This document shows, piece after piece, positions 14,858 through 22,936 of a DNA stretch of 39,587 nt (position 1 is its first letter; every line of letters begins with the position of its first letter). Below the pieces are notes generated by a model. The model had not been told where the DNA came from and made no database searches. It saw only the letters and a program-made list of their open reading frames with translations. A program made the position numbers and the translations under genes. Source of the DNA: an uncultured Dialister sp. Lineage in GTDB: Bacteria; Bacillota; Negativicutes; Veillonellales; Dialisteraceae. Where the stretch lies: NCBI GenBank assembly GCA_934178345.1, contig CAKPQG010000022.1, positions 1 to 39,587 on the forward strand, in the 5' to 3' direction.

Positions 14858-16252
14858 TTACAGCAGGATATATTTCAGGATGAAGAGCACGGTCAGGATG
14901 TACATGAGTGGGCTGATCTTTTCCGTCTTGCCGGCGAGGGCATTGATGATGACGTAAGAGATGACGCCGAAGGAGATGCCTTCTGCGATGGAGTAAGCGA
15001 ATGGCATCGCGATGATGGCGAGGTAGCAGGGGATGGCTTCTGTCATGTCCGCAAAATCGATGCCGGATACGGCGGTGAACATCAGGAAGCCGACGGTGAT
15101 GAGTGCCGGTGCCGTCGCAAAGGCGGGGATGGCCATGAAGAAGGGGGAGAGGAAGAGGGAGAGGATGAAGAGGACGGCGACGGTCATCGCGGTGAGACCG
15201 GTGCGTCCGCCCTCCGAGACACCTGCTGCACTTTCGACATAGGTCGTGGTGGTGGAGACACCGAGGACAGCGCCCGCGGTGGTGGCTACGGCGTCTGCCA
15301 TGAGCGCGCCCTTGATGCGCGGCAGACGGCCCTCATCATCAAGCATATTGGCTTTGGCGGCAACGCCGATCAGTGTGCCCAAGGTATCAAAGACATCGAC
15401 GAAGAGGAAAGCCAGAAGGACGACGACGAAGTTGAAGGTCGCGACCTGCGAGAAGTCGAGCTCACCGATGAGGGGAGAGATGCTGGCCGGAGCAAAGGAA
15501 GCAAGTCCGGCGGAGAGATCGGGCAGGGTGCTGAAAGCGCCGTGCGCCGGATCCGGCACGTAAAGACCGGAGACTTCGCAAAGGATGCCGAGGATCCATG
15601 TGAAGAGGATGCCCCAGAGGATATTGCCTCTCACTTTGGCGACCATGAGGAAGGCGGTGAAGAGGACGCCTAAGATGGCGAGCACGACCGTGATGCCGGT
15701 GGTATGGAAGGTACCGGCCATCATAGCCTGCTTGAAGGAGAAGAGGGAAATCTTGGTGGCCGGGTTGCCGACGATGATCTGCGCACCGGTCAGGCCGATG
15801 AAGCAGATGAAGAGGCCGATGCCGGCGGAGACGGCTTTCTTCAGATTGAGCGGGATCGCATTGAAGATCGCTTCACGGACATTCGTGAGAGAGAGCACGA
15901 TGAAGATGACACCCTCGACGAAAACGGCAGCCAGTGCCATTTCCCAAGTGTAGCCCATCTGCTTCACGACGGTGAAGGCGAAGAAGGCATTTAGCCCCAT
16001 GCCCGGTGCCAGGGCAAAGGGGTAATTCGCAAAAGCGGCCATGAGGACAGTCCCCAGAAAACCGGCGATGGCGGTCGCGGTCAGGACAGCGCCCTTGTCC
16101 ATACCGGCTGCGCTCATGATGGCCGGGTTGACAGCCAGGATGTAAGCCATGGTCATAAAGGTGGTGATACCCGCCATGATTTCCGTCTTGACGGATGTAC
16201 CGTTTTCACTCAGGTGGAAAACTCGCTCCAAAAGCCCCGTTTCTTTCTGCAT
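14858..16252 (-). CDS. pbuG: NCS2-family purine (adenine/guanine/hypoxanthine) permease, AzgA/PbuG type
   Basis: This 464-residue inner-membrane carrier takes up purine bases with protons. It has the AzgA subfamily N-terminus (TEIMAGITTFMTMAYILAVN, then NPAIMSAAGMDKGAV) and the nucleobase-binding segments GMGLNAFFAF and, later, FVDVFDTLGTLIGVA and TTTYVESAAGVSEGGRTG. About 12-14 hydrophobic helices cover the whole length. AAAGGAG lies 7 nt upstream of the ATG. It is transcribed alone, from a promoter about 200 bp upstream. Between promoter and ribosome site is fold-back element S rather than a recognisable purine riboswitch. The exact base preference cannot be read from the sequence. Confidence 0.9.
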   Translation of the reverse strand: MQKETGLLERVFHLSENGTSVKTEIMAGITTFMTMAYILAVNPAIMSAAGMDKGAVLTATAIAGFLGTVLMAAFANYPFALAPGMGLNAFFAFTVVKQMGYTWEMALAAVFVEGVIFIVLSLTNVREAIFNAIPLNLKKAVSAGIGLFICFIGLTGAQIIVGNPATKISLFSFKQAMMAGTFHTTGITVVLAILGVLFTAFLMVAKVRGNILWGILFTWILGILCEVSGLYVPDPAHGAFSTLPDLSAGLASFAPASISPLIGELDFSQVATFNFVVVLLAFLFVDVFDTLGTLIGVAAKANMLDDEGRLPRIKGALMADAVATTAGAVLGVSTTTTYVESAAGVSEGGRTGLTAMTVAVLFILSLFLSPFFMAIPAFATAPALITVGFLMFTAVSGIDFADMTEAIPCYLAIIAMPFAYSIAEGISFGVISYVIINALAGKTEKISPLMYILTVLFILKYILL

Positions 16253-16267
16253 GGGTATGCTCCTTTC

Positions 16268-16433
16268 AAGGGAAACACTGATTCAATCGTTGTCAGATTT
16301 CATTCTTGGAGTTTTATACAGAGCGAGGAGACAGGGGACGCGAATAGCGAGCTATTTAAGGAGAATGTCGACGATGCTATGTATAAAACTCCATATGAAA
16401 TCTGATTCTGCGATTTAATCAGCGTTTCCTTAA
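16268..16433. repeat. Fold-back element family S, long copy 2, in the pbuG leader
   Basis: This 166-bp copy has ends GGGAAACACTGATTCAATCG and CGATTTAATCAGCGTTTCCT and inner arms CAGATTTCATTC... and ...GAAATCTGATTC. The centre shares GACGCGAATAGCGAGCTAT with the copy at 82-250. It lies 16 nt upstream of the pbuG start codon and downstream of the promoter at 16457-16485, so it should be transcribed as a long structured leader. Confidence 0.8.
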
Positions 16434-16456
16434 ATCCATTATGGAAATTCGTACCT

Positions 16457-16485
16457 ATTATATGATTTTTGGAAATCAGTGGCAA
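16457..16485 (-). promoter_or_regulatory. pbuG promoter
   Basis: Minus strand TTGCCA (16480-16485), a 17-bp spacer and TATAAT (16457-16462). It lies immediately upstream of fold-back element S. Confidence 0.78.
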
Positions 16486-16489
16486 TAGA

Positions 16490-16810
16490 GAATTGGGCTG
16501 ATTAGTAGCTAGTAGCTAGTGACTAGTGACTAGTAGCTAGGGATTAGGAGCCTCAAGTGACTGATGACTAGTGGCTCTCTCGCACCGTCATTTCGAGCGA
16601 AGTCGAGAAATCTTTGCTATTCGCGGTCAGGTGGGCAATGTTTGGAAAATCCAAAACGGGAAACCTGATATCGAGAGACTTTCGGGTATCGCCCCATATA
16701 TATTCGCGGCGAAGCCGCCACATTCATTCCTAATTCCTCATTCAAGTGAAGCTTTCAAACGGAACCAAAGGGCGGAATGTCCCGAACCCCGAACCCTGAA
16801 CCCTTACCCC
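16490..16810. repeat. Intergenic mosaic (A, B, dispersed GTCATTTCGAGCG repeat, I, D, H, C)
   Basis: TAGTAGC/TAGTGAC heptads (16501-16545), GGATTAG, a GTCATTTCGAGCGAAGTCGA element (16587-16690, with an AATGTTTGGAAAATCCAAAA palindrome; further copies near 32170 and 39097), GGCGAAGCCGCC hairpin, TTCCTAA/TTCCTCA heptads (16724-16742), block H, and GAACCCT heptads (16783-16805) next to the promoter of the radical SAM gene. Confidence 0.78.
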
Positions 16811-16813
16811 ATA

Positions 16814-16831
16814 TGCTACAATACATATAAT
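16814..16831 (+). promoter_or_regulatory. Promoter region of the radical SAM gene
   Basis: There are two overlapping -10 candidates: extended TGCTACAAT (about 16813-16821) and TATAAT (16826-16831). The -35 would fall in the GAACCCTGAACCC heptads, so it is supplied by repeat sequence or is weak. Confidence 0.5.
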
Positions 16832-16856
16832 CATTCAAACGAAAGAAGGAATAACT

Positions 16857-17759
16857 ATGAGCGTATGCAATCTGTGTCCGCGTGCGTGCAAGGTGGTGCG
16901 CAGGGAGAGCATCACGGGCGAAGGGCAGCTCGGCTACTGCCAGAGCGGGATGCTGCCGGTGATTTCAAGGGCGGCTCTTCATCACTGGGAGGAGCCGTGC
17001 ATCGCAGGGACGCGCGGGGCGGGGACTGTCTTCTTCGCCGGGTGCAATCTGTCCTGTGTGTACTGTCAGAACTATGAGATTTCCGAAAGGAGAAAGGGCA
17101 TCGAAGTATCCGTAGAGAGGCTGCGGGAGATCTACTTCGAGCTCATTGCCAAGGGGGCGCACAATATCGATCTTGTGACGCCGACGCATTACACCCATGC
17201 GATCTTTCAGAGCCTTCGCGAGCCGCTGCCGGTGCCGGTCGTTTATAACTGCGGCGGCTATGAGAGTGTCCATACCGTGGCCTTTCTGCGGAAGAAGGTA
17301 CAGTGCTGGCTGCCGGATCTTAAGTATTATGATGGAGAGATTTCCGGAAAATACAGTGACGCGCCGGACTACTTCGAAAGGGCGAGCGCAGCCATCGAGC
17401 AGATGTTCAAAGAGACAGGGCCTTATGTGATCGGGGCGGATGGCATTTTGCAAAAGGGCGTCCTCATCCGCCATCTGATCCTTCCCGGACAGGTAGAGGA
17501 CACGAAACGGATCCTCGAGTATGTAGCGGAGACGTTCGATCCAGGGGACGTCCTCTTCAGTCTCATGCGCCAGTACACGCCCTGCGGCCGCGCAGCGGAA
17601 TTTCCGGAAATCAATCGCAGGATCACCGATGAAGAATACGAGGAGTGCGAGTCCTATATGGAAGAACTCGGCATCATCGACGGCTACGTGCAGCAGAAGG
17701 AGAGCGCGGAGGCGGCCTTCATCCCTGCTTTTGACGGGACGGGAGTTTTAAAATCATAA
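16857..17759 (+). CDS. PflX/PFL-activase-like radical SAM protein
   Basis: This 300-residue cytosolic protein has the radical SAM cluster motif CNLSCVYC (C63, C67, C70), an SAM-binding CGGY segment near 135, and an N-terminal cysteine set (C4, C7, C11, C28) in CNLCPRACKV and GYCQSG that could hold a second iron-sulfur cluster. This architecture is that of the COG1313 group (PflX), annotated as putative pyruvate formate-lyase activating proteins whose true substrate is not established. No pyruvate formate-lyase or glycyl-radical enzyme is nearby, so the target is unknown. The start has AAGGA 8 nt upstream, with an own promoter and own terminator. Confidence 0.85.
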   Translation: MSVCNLCPRACKVVRRESITGEGQLGYCQSGMLPVISRAALHHWEEPCIAGTRGAGTVFFAGCNLSCVYCQNYEISERRKGIEVSVERLREIYFELIAKGAHNIDLVTPTHYTHAIFQSLREPLPVPVVYNCGGYESVHTVAFLRKKVQCWLPDLKYYDGEISGKYSDAPDYFERASAAIEQMFKETGPYVIGADGILQKGVLIRHLILPGQVEDTKRILEYVAETFDPGDVLFSLMRQYTPCGRAAEFPEINRRITDEEYEECESYMEELGIIDGYVQQKESAEAAFIPAFDGTGVLKS

Positions 17760-17765
17760 GCATGT

Positions 17766-17802
17766 AAAAAACCAGATCTCACATACGTGGGGTCTGGTTT
17801 TT
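17766..17802 (+). terminator. Intrinsic terminator of the radical SAM gene
   Basis: AAAAAACCAGATC-TCACATACGTGG-GGTCTGGTTTTT, with stem AACCAGA(T)C/G(G)TCTGGTT and a T run 6 nt after the stop. Confidence 0.8.
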
Positions 17803-17804
17803 AG

Positions 17805-18263
17805 CTCGTGGAGTGTGGCGTCTTTTAATTGTGGATGCTTAAATAATGAGGAATTAGGAATTAGGAATTAGGAATGAAGGTGGCGGCTTCGCCGCGAATA
17901 TATATGGGGCGATGCCCGAAGGTAGCATTCAAGTCACCAGTCACCCTGCGCTCCTAATCTCAGGTTACTCATCCCCGTTTTTCAAGCTTCAGGGTTAGCC
18001 CGTGGGGTGGGGCGCTTTGATTACTTTTGAAAGTTTCGCGCTCTCTAGTGAGGAGTGAGGAGTGGTGGTGCGGCGCCAGATCCTTCGGCTCAGTTCTCAT
18101 GGTTCCGCCTTTACATTTTCGAGCATCCGACATTTCACTCCGCTCAGGATAACGAAATGCGCCGCGGAGTATAAATAGGGCGATGCCCGAAGGTAGCATT
18201 GAAGTCCCTAGTCCCTAGTCACCAGTCACTTGAGACTCCTAATCCCTAGCCACTAGTCCCTAG
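17805..18263. repeat. Intergenic mosaic, two units; second hairpin E interrupted by an 82-bp insert
   Basis: Block H, TTAGGAA heptads (17848-17875), GGCGGCTTCGCCGC hairpin and block G (17880-17925), AGTCACC, then block H again (17994-18030), GAGGAGT heptads, hairpin E at 18068-18165 with the loop replaced by an insert, block G, and heptads A/B to 18300. The array reads through the 3' end of the acetyltransferase gene. Confidence 0.78.
18077..18158. repeat. 82-bp element inserted in the loop of hairpin E (orientation 1)
   Basis: The left stem GCGGCGC (18070-18076) and right stem GCGCCGC (18159-18165) are intact. Between them, instead of the usual 14-nt AT-rich loop, lies an element starting AGATCCTTCGGCTCAG and ending CGCTCAGGATAACGAAAT. 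The same element in reverse orientation occupies the same loop at 29296-29378. Confidence 0.75.
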
Positions 18264-18863
18264 CTACCAGCCACAAGCCTCCAGTCCCTGATCCAAAATT
18301 TCCGCGAAGCGCTTTACGGGGGCCATGGGCGTCCGGTGCGCACCGATTTCTTTCTCCATCCATACGACATCGTACCAGCGGTCAAATTTATAGCCGCTCT
18401 TTTTGAAGTTGGCGACAAGGTCATAGCCCATATGGCTGTGGAAATCGACGCTGTTCGTATCCACGTAGGGGTCAGGCGTAGCGGGATAGGTGATGCAGGC
18501 GTAGAGTGTGACGATGCCCTGTGCGCGAAGATAGGTCTCAAGGGCTTCGTAGAGCTTACGCCCCGCGCCGGTGTGACGGGCATCCTGCGCAATGTAGATG
18601 GAGGTCTCGACATTCCAGTCATAGGCGGGGCGGGTATGGAAGGGACTCGCATAGACGTAGCCTAGGATCGTTCCGCCTCGCTCTGCGACGAGGTAGGGAT
18701 AGGTTTCAAGGGTGGTACGGATCCGGCGCCGGAATTCTTCTTCGCTGGGGACGTCGTATTCAAAAGTGATGGCGGTCTTTGTGACGTAGGGGGCATAGAT
18801 CGCAAGCAGCGCTGCCGCGTCATCGGGCGTCGCGGTGCGGATGGTGAGGGGAGAGTGGGTCAT
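18264..18863 (-). CDS. GNAT N-acetyltransferase, phosphinothricin/methionine-sulfone acetyltransferase type
   Basis: This 199-residue acetyl-CoA-dependent transferase begins TIRTATPDDAAALLAIYAPYV and carries ITFEYDVPSEEEF (typical of the PAT/YwnH group), the beta4-helix acetyl-CoA loop ARHTGAGRKLYEAL (a Q/RxxGxG/A variant), and DFHSHMGYDLVANFKKSGYKFDRWYDVVWM, also characteristic of the group. Members acetylate methionine sulfone, sulfoximine or phosphinothricin. The physiological substrate here is unknown. The C-terminal tail QGLEACGW and the TAG stop are encoded by the flanking TAGGGACT/GGTGGCT-like heptads. The ribosome site AAAGGAG lies 11 nt upstream. Confidence 0.85.
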   Translation of the reverse strand: MTHSPLTIRTATPDDAAALLAIYAPYVTKTAITFEYDVPSEEEFRRRIRTTLETYPYLVAERGGTILGYVYASPFHTRPAYDWNVETSIYIAQDARHTGAGRKLYEALETYLRAQGIVTLYACITYPATPDPYVDTNSVDFHSHMGYDLVANFKKSGYKFDRWYDVVWMEKEIGAHRTPMAPVKRFAEILDQGLEACGW

Positions 18864-18884
18864 GGATGTGGAGGCTCCTTTTTT

Positions 18885-19022
18885 TAAGTGACTGGTGACT
18901 AGTGACTGGTGACTGGTGACTAGGAGACTGGGAGACTGGGAGACGTCATAGGTCAGAAGTCAGAGGTCAGAGGTCAGAGGTCAGAAGTCCGAAGTCTGAA
19001 GTCGAACTGCGGACTTCGGACG
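18885..19022. repeat. Heptad array with GTGACTA, an 8-bp GACTGGGA run and GTCAGAG units
   Basis: TGACTAG/TGACTGG units (18888-18924), GACTGGGA octads (18925-18942), then GTCAGAG/GTCAGAA heptads degenerating into GTCCGAA and GTCTGAA (18953-19005). Three different unit sequences adjoin without a spacer. Confidence 0.8.
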
Positions 19023-19024
19023 AT

Positions 19025-19408
19025 CTACCGCGTTCCTGCTTTTTCCATGAACGGGCCTTCTTCCACGACGAAGCGGATGTGTTCGGCCTCGCCGATTTCT
19101 CCACCTTCGTCATAGGCGAGGCAGTGGAGGGTGATTTTCTTTCCTTTGACGACGGTGACGGTGGCTTCGGCGCGGACGGTATGTCCGACGAGGGTGGGCT
19201 GCTTATGGGCAAGACCGATGAAGCCGCCGACGGTGGTTTCGCCTGCGGCGAGGCCTGCCTTCACGGCATCGCAGGCGGCTTCTTCCATGAGAGCCGAGAG
19301 GACGGGGGTAGCAAGGACGGGGAGCGAGCCGCTTTTCACGACTTTCGCGGTATCATTTTCTGTGACGATCTTTGTGGCAGTGCCTTTCATTCCGACGGTG
19401 ATAGACAT
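19025..19408 (-). CDS. Hotdog-fold thioesterase, FlK (fluoroacetyl-CoA thioesterase)-like
   Basis: This 127-residue protein has the FlK-type hotdog core: ATPVLSALMEEAACDAV (the Thr and Glu matching the catalytic pair of FlK) and PTLVGHTVRAEATV (the catalytic His). Family members hydrolyse acyl-CoA thioesters, and fluoroacetyl-CoA specificity is known only for the Streptomyces enzyme, so the natural substrate here is open. The start at 19406-19408 (MSITVGMKG, AAAGGAG 7 nt upstream) is preferred over an in-frame ATG at 19429, which is inside the leader. It is divergent from mltG, with about 145 bp between the starts and no repeat mosaic in that gap. Confidence 0.85.
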   Translation of the reverse strand: MSITVGMKGTATKIVTENDTAKVVKSGSLPVLATPVLSALMEEAACDAVKAGLAAGETTVGGFIGLAHKQPTLVGHTVRAEATVTVVKGKKITLHCLAYDEGGEIGEAEHIRFVVEEGPFMEKAGTR

Positions 19409-19500
19409 GGGAGTTCTCCTTTTTATCATAGATACGCATTGGACTGTTATGATTGTTAGCTACTTCATTTTACCACGGACTTTTATATATTTACATATGA

Positions 19501-19506
19501 TATAAT
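19501..19506 (+). promoter_or_regulatory. Probable -10 of the mltG-trmR operon
   Basis: TATAAT, 47 nt upstream of the GTG start, lies in an AT-rich stretch with no clear -35. Confidence 0.5.
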
Positions 19507-19552
19507 GGGGAGAGTAAAAAATAGAGACATCTGTCTCGGATAGGGGTGCTGT

Positions 19553-20599
19553 GTGGAAGACAACGACACAGAGATTTCTCAAAAAGAAGCGAAGAAGAAA
19601 GGCGTGCGCATCGCGCTCGGTATGACGGCGCTGGGGCTATCCATCGCCCTCTTGGGCGGCTGGTATTTCTATGCGGCAGACCACGGGGCGCGCAGCGGGA
19701 AGACGCATGTCAGGATCGAAAAGAATGCGACGGGAGGAGACATTGCATCCCTTCTGGAAAAGCAGGGCGTTATTAAGAGCGCGGTGCGCTTCCGTCTCTA
19801 TGCCCGCCTTCTGGGAGAAGGAAATCAGCTGCAAAGCGGAAACTATGCGCTCGAAAAGGGGCTGACGATCAGGGAAGTCATCGATGCCTTAAAGCATGGG
19901 AAGACGGAGGCCGCGCAGGTCACGGTACCGGAAGGTTCCACCGTGCATCAGATCGCTCAGTTGCTTGCGCAGGCGGGCATCGAAGGGGCAGCGGACTTTG
20001 AAGTGGAAGCGGCGACCTACGGCCCCTTGAAATACCAGTACGGCCCCGTCGCGGTACCGATCAAGGCAGAAGGATTTCTCTTTGCGGATACATACAGCAT
20101 TCCCAAGGAGTACACGGCGCGTCAGATCTTAGATCTCATGTATCGTCATACCGATGACATGCTGACGCCGGACATTCGAAAGAGGGCGGAGGCGAAGCAC
20201 ATGACTCTGCATGATCTTTTCACGATCGCCTCGATGGTAGAGCGCGAGGCGCGTTTCCCGGAGGATCAGGTGCCGATCGCCTCCGTCATGCTGAAGCGCC
20301 TTTCCATCGGCATGCCGCTCCAGATCGATGCGACGATCCAGTATGCCTTGGGCGAGCAGAAGGCGGAGCTGACCATCGCGGATACGCGCATCGACTCGCC
20401 GTACAATACATATACGCACCCCGGCCTTCCGCCCGGACCGATCGGCAGCCCGGGACTTCCTGCCATAGAGGCGGTGCTGGCTGCCGAGCCGGGTGACTAC
20501 CTCTACTACGTCGCGCAGGCTGACGGGCATCATGTATTTACGAGATCCTACGAAGAGCACCAGCAGGAGACGGAGAATATTTATGGATCCAGTTCTTGA
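19553..20599 (+). CDS. mltG: Endolytic murein transglycosylase MltG (YceG), GTG start
   Basis: MltG cuts nascent glycan strands at the outer face of the inner membrane and is thought to set strand length. The 348 residues have a short cytosolic tail, one membrane helix (about 19-40), a LysM-like region (HVRIEKNATGGDIASLLEKQ...), and the catalytic domain with E230 in SMVEREA, the counterpart of the catalytic Glu in E. coli SIVEKET. The C-terminal motifs NTYTHPGLPPGPIGSPG and Y.YYVAQADGHHVFTRSYEEH are also present. Start GTG at 19553, with AGGGG 6 nt upstream. The next gene starts inside its 3' end, so they form an operon, in the same order as yrrL-yrrM in Bacillus subtilis. Confidence 0.93.
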   Translation: MEDNDTEISQKEAKKKGVRIALGMTALGLSIALLGGWYFYAADHGARSGKTHVRIEKNATGGDIASLLEKQGVIKSAVRFRLYARLLGEGNQLQSGNYALEKGLTIREVIDALKHGKTEAAQVTVPEGSTVHQIAQLLAQAGIEGAADFEVEAATYGPLKYQYGPVAVPIKAEGFLFADTYSIPKEYTARQILDLMYRHTDDMLTPDIRKRAEAKHMTLHDLFTIASMVEREARFPEDQVPIASVMLKRLSIGMPLQIDATIQYALGEQKAELTIADTRIDSPYNTYTHPGLPPGPIGSPGLPAIEAVLAAEPGDYLYYVAQADGHHVFTRSYEEHQQETENIYGSSS

Positions 20600-21185
20600 A
20601 GCACTGAAGAAAGAGTTAGAAATCGAAGCCGGCCGTGACCATGTCCCCATCATCCGAGGGCCGGAGCGCGCACTTCTCCTTTCGGCGGCCGAGAAGGCTT
20701 CGCCGAAGCGCATCCTCGAGGTTGGTACCGCCATCGGCTACTCTTCGCTGCTTTTGGCAGAGCGTTTCCCGCTCGCAGAGATCGATACGCTCGAGATCGA
20801 TCCTGCGCGCCATGCCCGCGCGGAGGAGGTCATGCGACGGGCCGGCTTCTCGCATCGCGTCCACTGCCATCTGGGGGATGCGGCAGAGCTTTTGGAAACG
20901 CTCGAAGGGCCCTATGATTTCCTGTACCTGGATGGCCCGAAAGGACAGTACCTCCGGCAGCTGAAGGCCATCGAGCCCAAGCTCTCGCCGCATGCGGTGA
21001 TCGCGGCGGATAACGTGCTTTTCCGTGGAATGGTAGAAAGTGAGGCACCCGTGCCGCATCGGTATCGGACGTTAGTCGTGCGCCTGAGAGAATATATACG
21101 ATATGTAAAAGAGAGATACGAGACCACCATTTATCCGGAAGGGGATGGACTGGCGGTAAGCTATCAATTAGAAATGAGAAATTAG
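20583..21185 (+). CDS. trmR: SAM-dependent methyltransferase TrmR-like (tRNA 5-hydroxyuridine-34 methyltransferase)
   Basis: This 200-residue class I methyltransferase of the O-methyltransferase family 3 shape has motif I ILEVGTAIGYSS (44-55), an acidic residue after beta 2 (LEIDPARHARAEEV), and the catalytic-loop YLDGPKGQY. The order mltG-trmR-trhP matches yrrL-yrrM-yrrN of B. subtilis, where YrrM (TrmR) methylates 5-hydroxyuridine at tRNA position 34; function is inferred from that synteny. The ATG at 20583, with GGAG upstream and inside mltG, is chosen over an upstream in-frame start. The last five residues LEMRN and the TAG stop come from TTAGAAA/TGAGAAA heptads; the family sequence probably ended near VSYQ. 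Confidence 0.82.
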   Translation: MDPVLEALKKELEIEAGRDHVPIIRGPERALLLSAAEKASPKRILEVGTAIGYSSLLLAERFPLAEIDTLEIDPARHARAEEVMRRAGFSHRVHCHLGDAAELLETLEGPYDFLYLDGPKGQYLRQLKAIEPKLSPHAVIAADNVLFRGMVESEAPVPHRYRTLVVRLREYIRYVKERYETTIYPEGDGLAVSYQLEMRN

Positions 21186-21250
21186 AAATGAGAAATGGTG
21201 ACAGCGCCACACAATTCATAAAGTGGCGCAAATAGAAATGGAGGGGTGTC
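21172..21250. repeat. Left flank of the four-helix-bundle gene: TTAGAAA/TGAGAAA heptads and E-like hairpin
   Basis: TTAGAAATGAGAAA units are followed by GGTGACAGCGCCACACAATT and a GTGGCGC arm. This is the D-E part of the mosaic read left to right. Confidence 0.7.
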
Positions 21251-21619
21251 ATGGCGCGGGAGAATGTTGTTCTTTCGAAAAGCAAGTGCTTTGCGGTTTG
21301 CATCATTCAATTGGTACAATATTTGCGTCAGAACCGAAGGCCCTATTTTATTATTGATCAAATCGGGCGATCCGGTACCAGCATCGGCGCTAATGTGACA
21401 GAAGCGCAGCATGCGATAAGCGAAAAAGAATTCTTGCAGAAAATGTACATCGCTTATAAGGAGTGCAGCGAGACATTATATTGGCTTGATCTCTTACATG
21501 CATCGCGGTACATTGAAGCGGAGATGTATTACAGTCTTTCCGAGAAGTGTAGGGAACTTGAGAAATTATTGACGATGATTACCAAAACAACCGCTTCGCA
21601 TCTCAATAAAAAAATATAA
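21251..21619 (+). CDS. Four-helix-bundle protein (23S rRNA-IVS / S23 family)
   Basis: This 122-residue all-alpha protein has the family hallmark IGRSGTSIGANVTEAQ followed by KMYIAYKECSETLYWLDLL. Relatives are encoded in intervening sequences of 23S rRNA genes or as free-standing genes, and the accessory protein of diversity-generating retroelements has this fold. It forms pentameric barrels that can bind nucleic acid (known of the family). Here it interrupts the trmR-trhP pair, has visibly lower GC than its neighbours, and is bounded by inverted repeat-mosaic sequence on both sides (21172-21250 and 21620-21709). It therefore looks like recently acquired cargo. GGAGGGG precedes the ATG. Confidence 0.82.
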   Translation: MARENVVLSKSKCFAVCIIQLVQYLRQNRRPYFIIDQIGRSGTSIGANVTEAQHAISEKEFLQKMYIAYKECSETLYWLDLLHASRYIEAEMYYSLSEKCRELEKLLTMITKTTASHLNKKI

Positions 21620-21709
21620 AATTCGCGGCGCTTCCATATTATGATGCGTCGCTCCTTCATTTCTCATTTCGCATTTCTAATTTCTCATTATTTAGAAGAA
21701 AGGATACGA
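21620..21709. repeat. Right flank of the four-helix-bundle gene: inverted E hairpin and TTTCTCA/TTTCGCA heptads
   Basis: GCGGCGCTTCCATATTATGATGCGTCGCTCC, then CATTTCTCATTTCGCATTTC heptads: the reverse complement of the elements at 21172-21250. The trhP ribosome site begins directly after. Confidence 0.7.
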
Positions 21710-22936
21710 ATGAAAAAAATAGAACTTCTCGCTCCGGCGGGGACGATGGAAAAAATGAAAATGGCTCTTCTCTACGGAGCAGACGCGGTCTATCTTGCGG
21801 GGAAGGTTTTCGGCCTTCGTGCTTATGGCGGCAATTTCACGAAGGAAGAAATGAAAGAAGCCGTCCGATATGCACACGGGATGGGGAAGAAGGTCTATGT
21901 GACCGTGAATATCATTCCGCGTAATGAAGACTTGGAGGGCCTCGACGATTATCTGAAGTATCTGGAGGAAATCCATGTGGATGCTGCGCTGATCTCCGAT
22001 CTCGGCGTTTTCTCGCTCGCGCGCGAGGTGGCGCCGAAACTCCCGATCCACGTATCGACGCAGGCGAGCGCAGCGAACTGGCGGACGGTCAAAATGTGGA
22101 AGGAACTGGGCGCGGAGCGCGTGGTGCTTGCGCGTGAAGTATCCGTGAAGGAAATGGCGGACATCCGCAAAAAAGTGGATATCGAGCTGGAAGTCTTCGG
22201 GCACGGCGCGATGTGCATTTCATGGTCCGGCCGATGCCTGCTTTCGAATTTCTTCACGCATGGCAAGCGCCAGTCGAACCGCGGTGAATGTATCCAGGCC
22301 TGCCGCTTCAAGTATTCGGTCATGGAGGAGTCCCGCCCCGGACAGTACTGGCCCATCGAAGAGGATGACCACGGGACATACATTTTCAACAGCAAAGACC
22401 TCTGCATGATCGATCACATCCCCGAGCTCATCGAGGGCGGTGCCTCTTCGCTCAAGATCGAGGGCCGCATGAAGAGCGTGTACTATGTGGCGGCGGTCGT
22501 CGCTGCTTACCGCAAGGCGATCGATACCTACTACGCAGAGCGCGGGGCTTACCGCGTGCGGGAGGAGTGGCGCGAAGAGCTGGAAAAGGTATCGCACCGT
22601 CCCTACACCACGGCGTTCGCTTTTCAGGAGGCGGATCATACCGCGCAGGAGTATGTCAAGTCACAGCCGGAGCAGCCGTATGACTTCGTCGGCCTCATTC
22701 TGCCATCGGAAGAGGGGGCGACCCGGGTGCAGCAGAGAAATCATTTCAAAGTAGGCGAGACTTTGGAGTACCTGACGCCCAAAGGGGATGTCGGGCTTTT
22801 CACAGTCGGGCCTCTCACCAATGGAGAGGGCGAGGCGGTCGACCGTGCGCCGCATCCGCTCGAAGTTTTGACGATGCAGACGGAGATGGATTTCCCCGCC
22901 TATACCATTTTAAGGAGACGTGCGAAACATGGATGA
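21710..22936 (+). CDS. trhP: Peptidase U32 family protein TrhP-like (tRNA U34 hydroxylation)
   Basis: This 408-residue protein begins MKKIELLAPAGTMEKMKMAL and contains the U32 signature ELEVFGHGAMCISWSGRCLLS (159-179), with four cysteines (C169, C176, C194, C198) that could bind an iron-sulfur cluster. Despite the peptidase name, TrhP/YegQ/YrrN-type members make 5-hydroxyuridine at position 34 of tRNA, using prephenate-derived chemistry. It is synteny partner of the TrmR-like gene upstream, which would methylate the product to 5-methoxyuridine. The ATG at 21710 (AAAGGA upstream) is chosen; the upstream in-frame extension is repeat sequence. The last codons overlap the DUF4911 gene (ATGGATGA). 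Confidence 0.88.
   Translation: MKKIELLAPAGTMEKMKMALLYGADAVYLAGKVFGLRAYGGNFTKEEMKEAVRYAHGMGKKVYVTVNIIPRNEDLEGLDDYLKYLEEIHVDAALISDLGVFSLAREVAPKLPIHVSTQASAANWRTVKMWKELGAERVVLAREVSVKEMADIRKKVDIELEVFGHGAMCISWSGRCLLSNFFTHGKRQSNRGECIQACRFKYSVMEESRPGQYWPIEEDDHGTYIFNSKDLCMIDHIPELIEGGASSLKIEGRMKSVYYVAAVVAAYRKAIDTYYAERGAYRVREEWREELEKVSHRPYTTAFAFQEADHTAQEYVKSQPEQPYDFVGLILPSEEGATRVQQRNHFKVGETLEYLTPKGDVGLFTVGPLTNGEGEAVDRAPHPLEVLTMQTEMDFPAYTILRRRAKHG

Noticed and set aside
14702..15673. 323-codon plus-strand ORF rich in Asp, Glu and Gly
   Set aside because: It lies antisense to the purine permease, starts in repeat heptads, has low-complexity composition and no family pattern.
16268..16433. Purine riboswitch in the pbuG leader
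   Set aside because: The sequence matches the dispersed fold-back S family (also at 82-250) and lacks the conserved purine aptamer loops.
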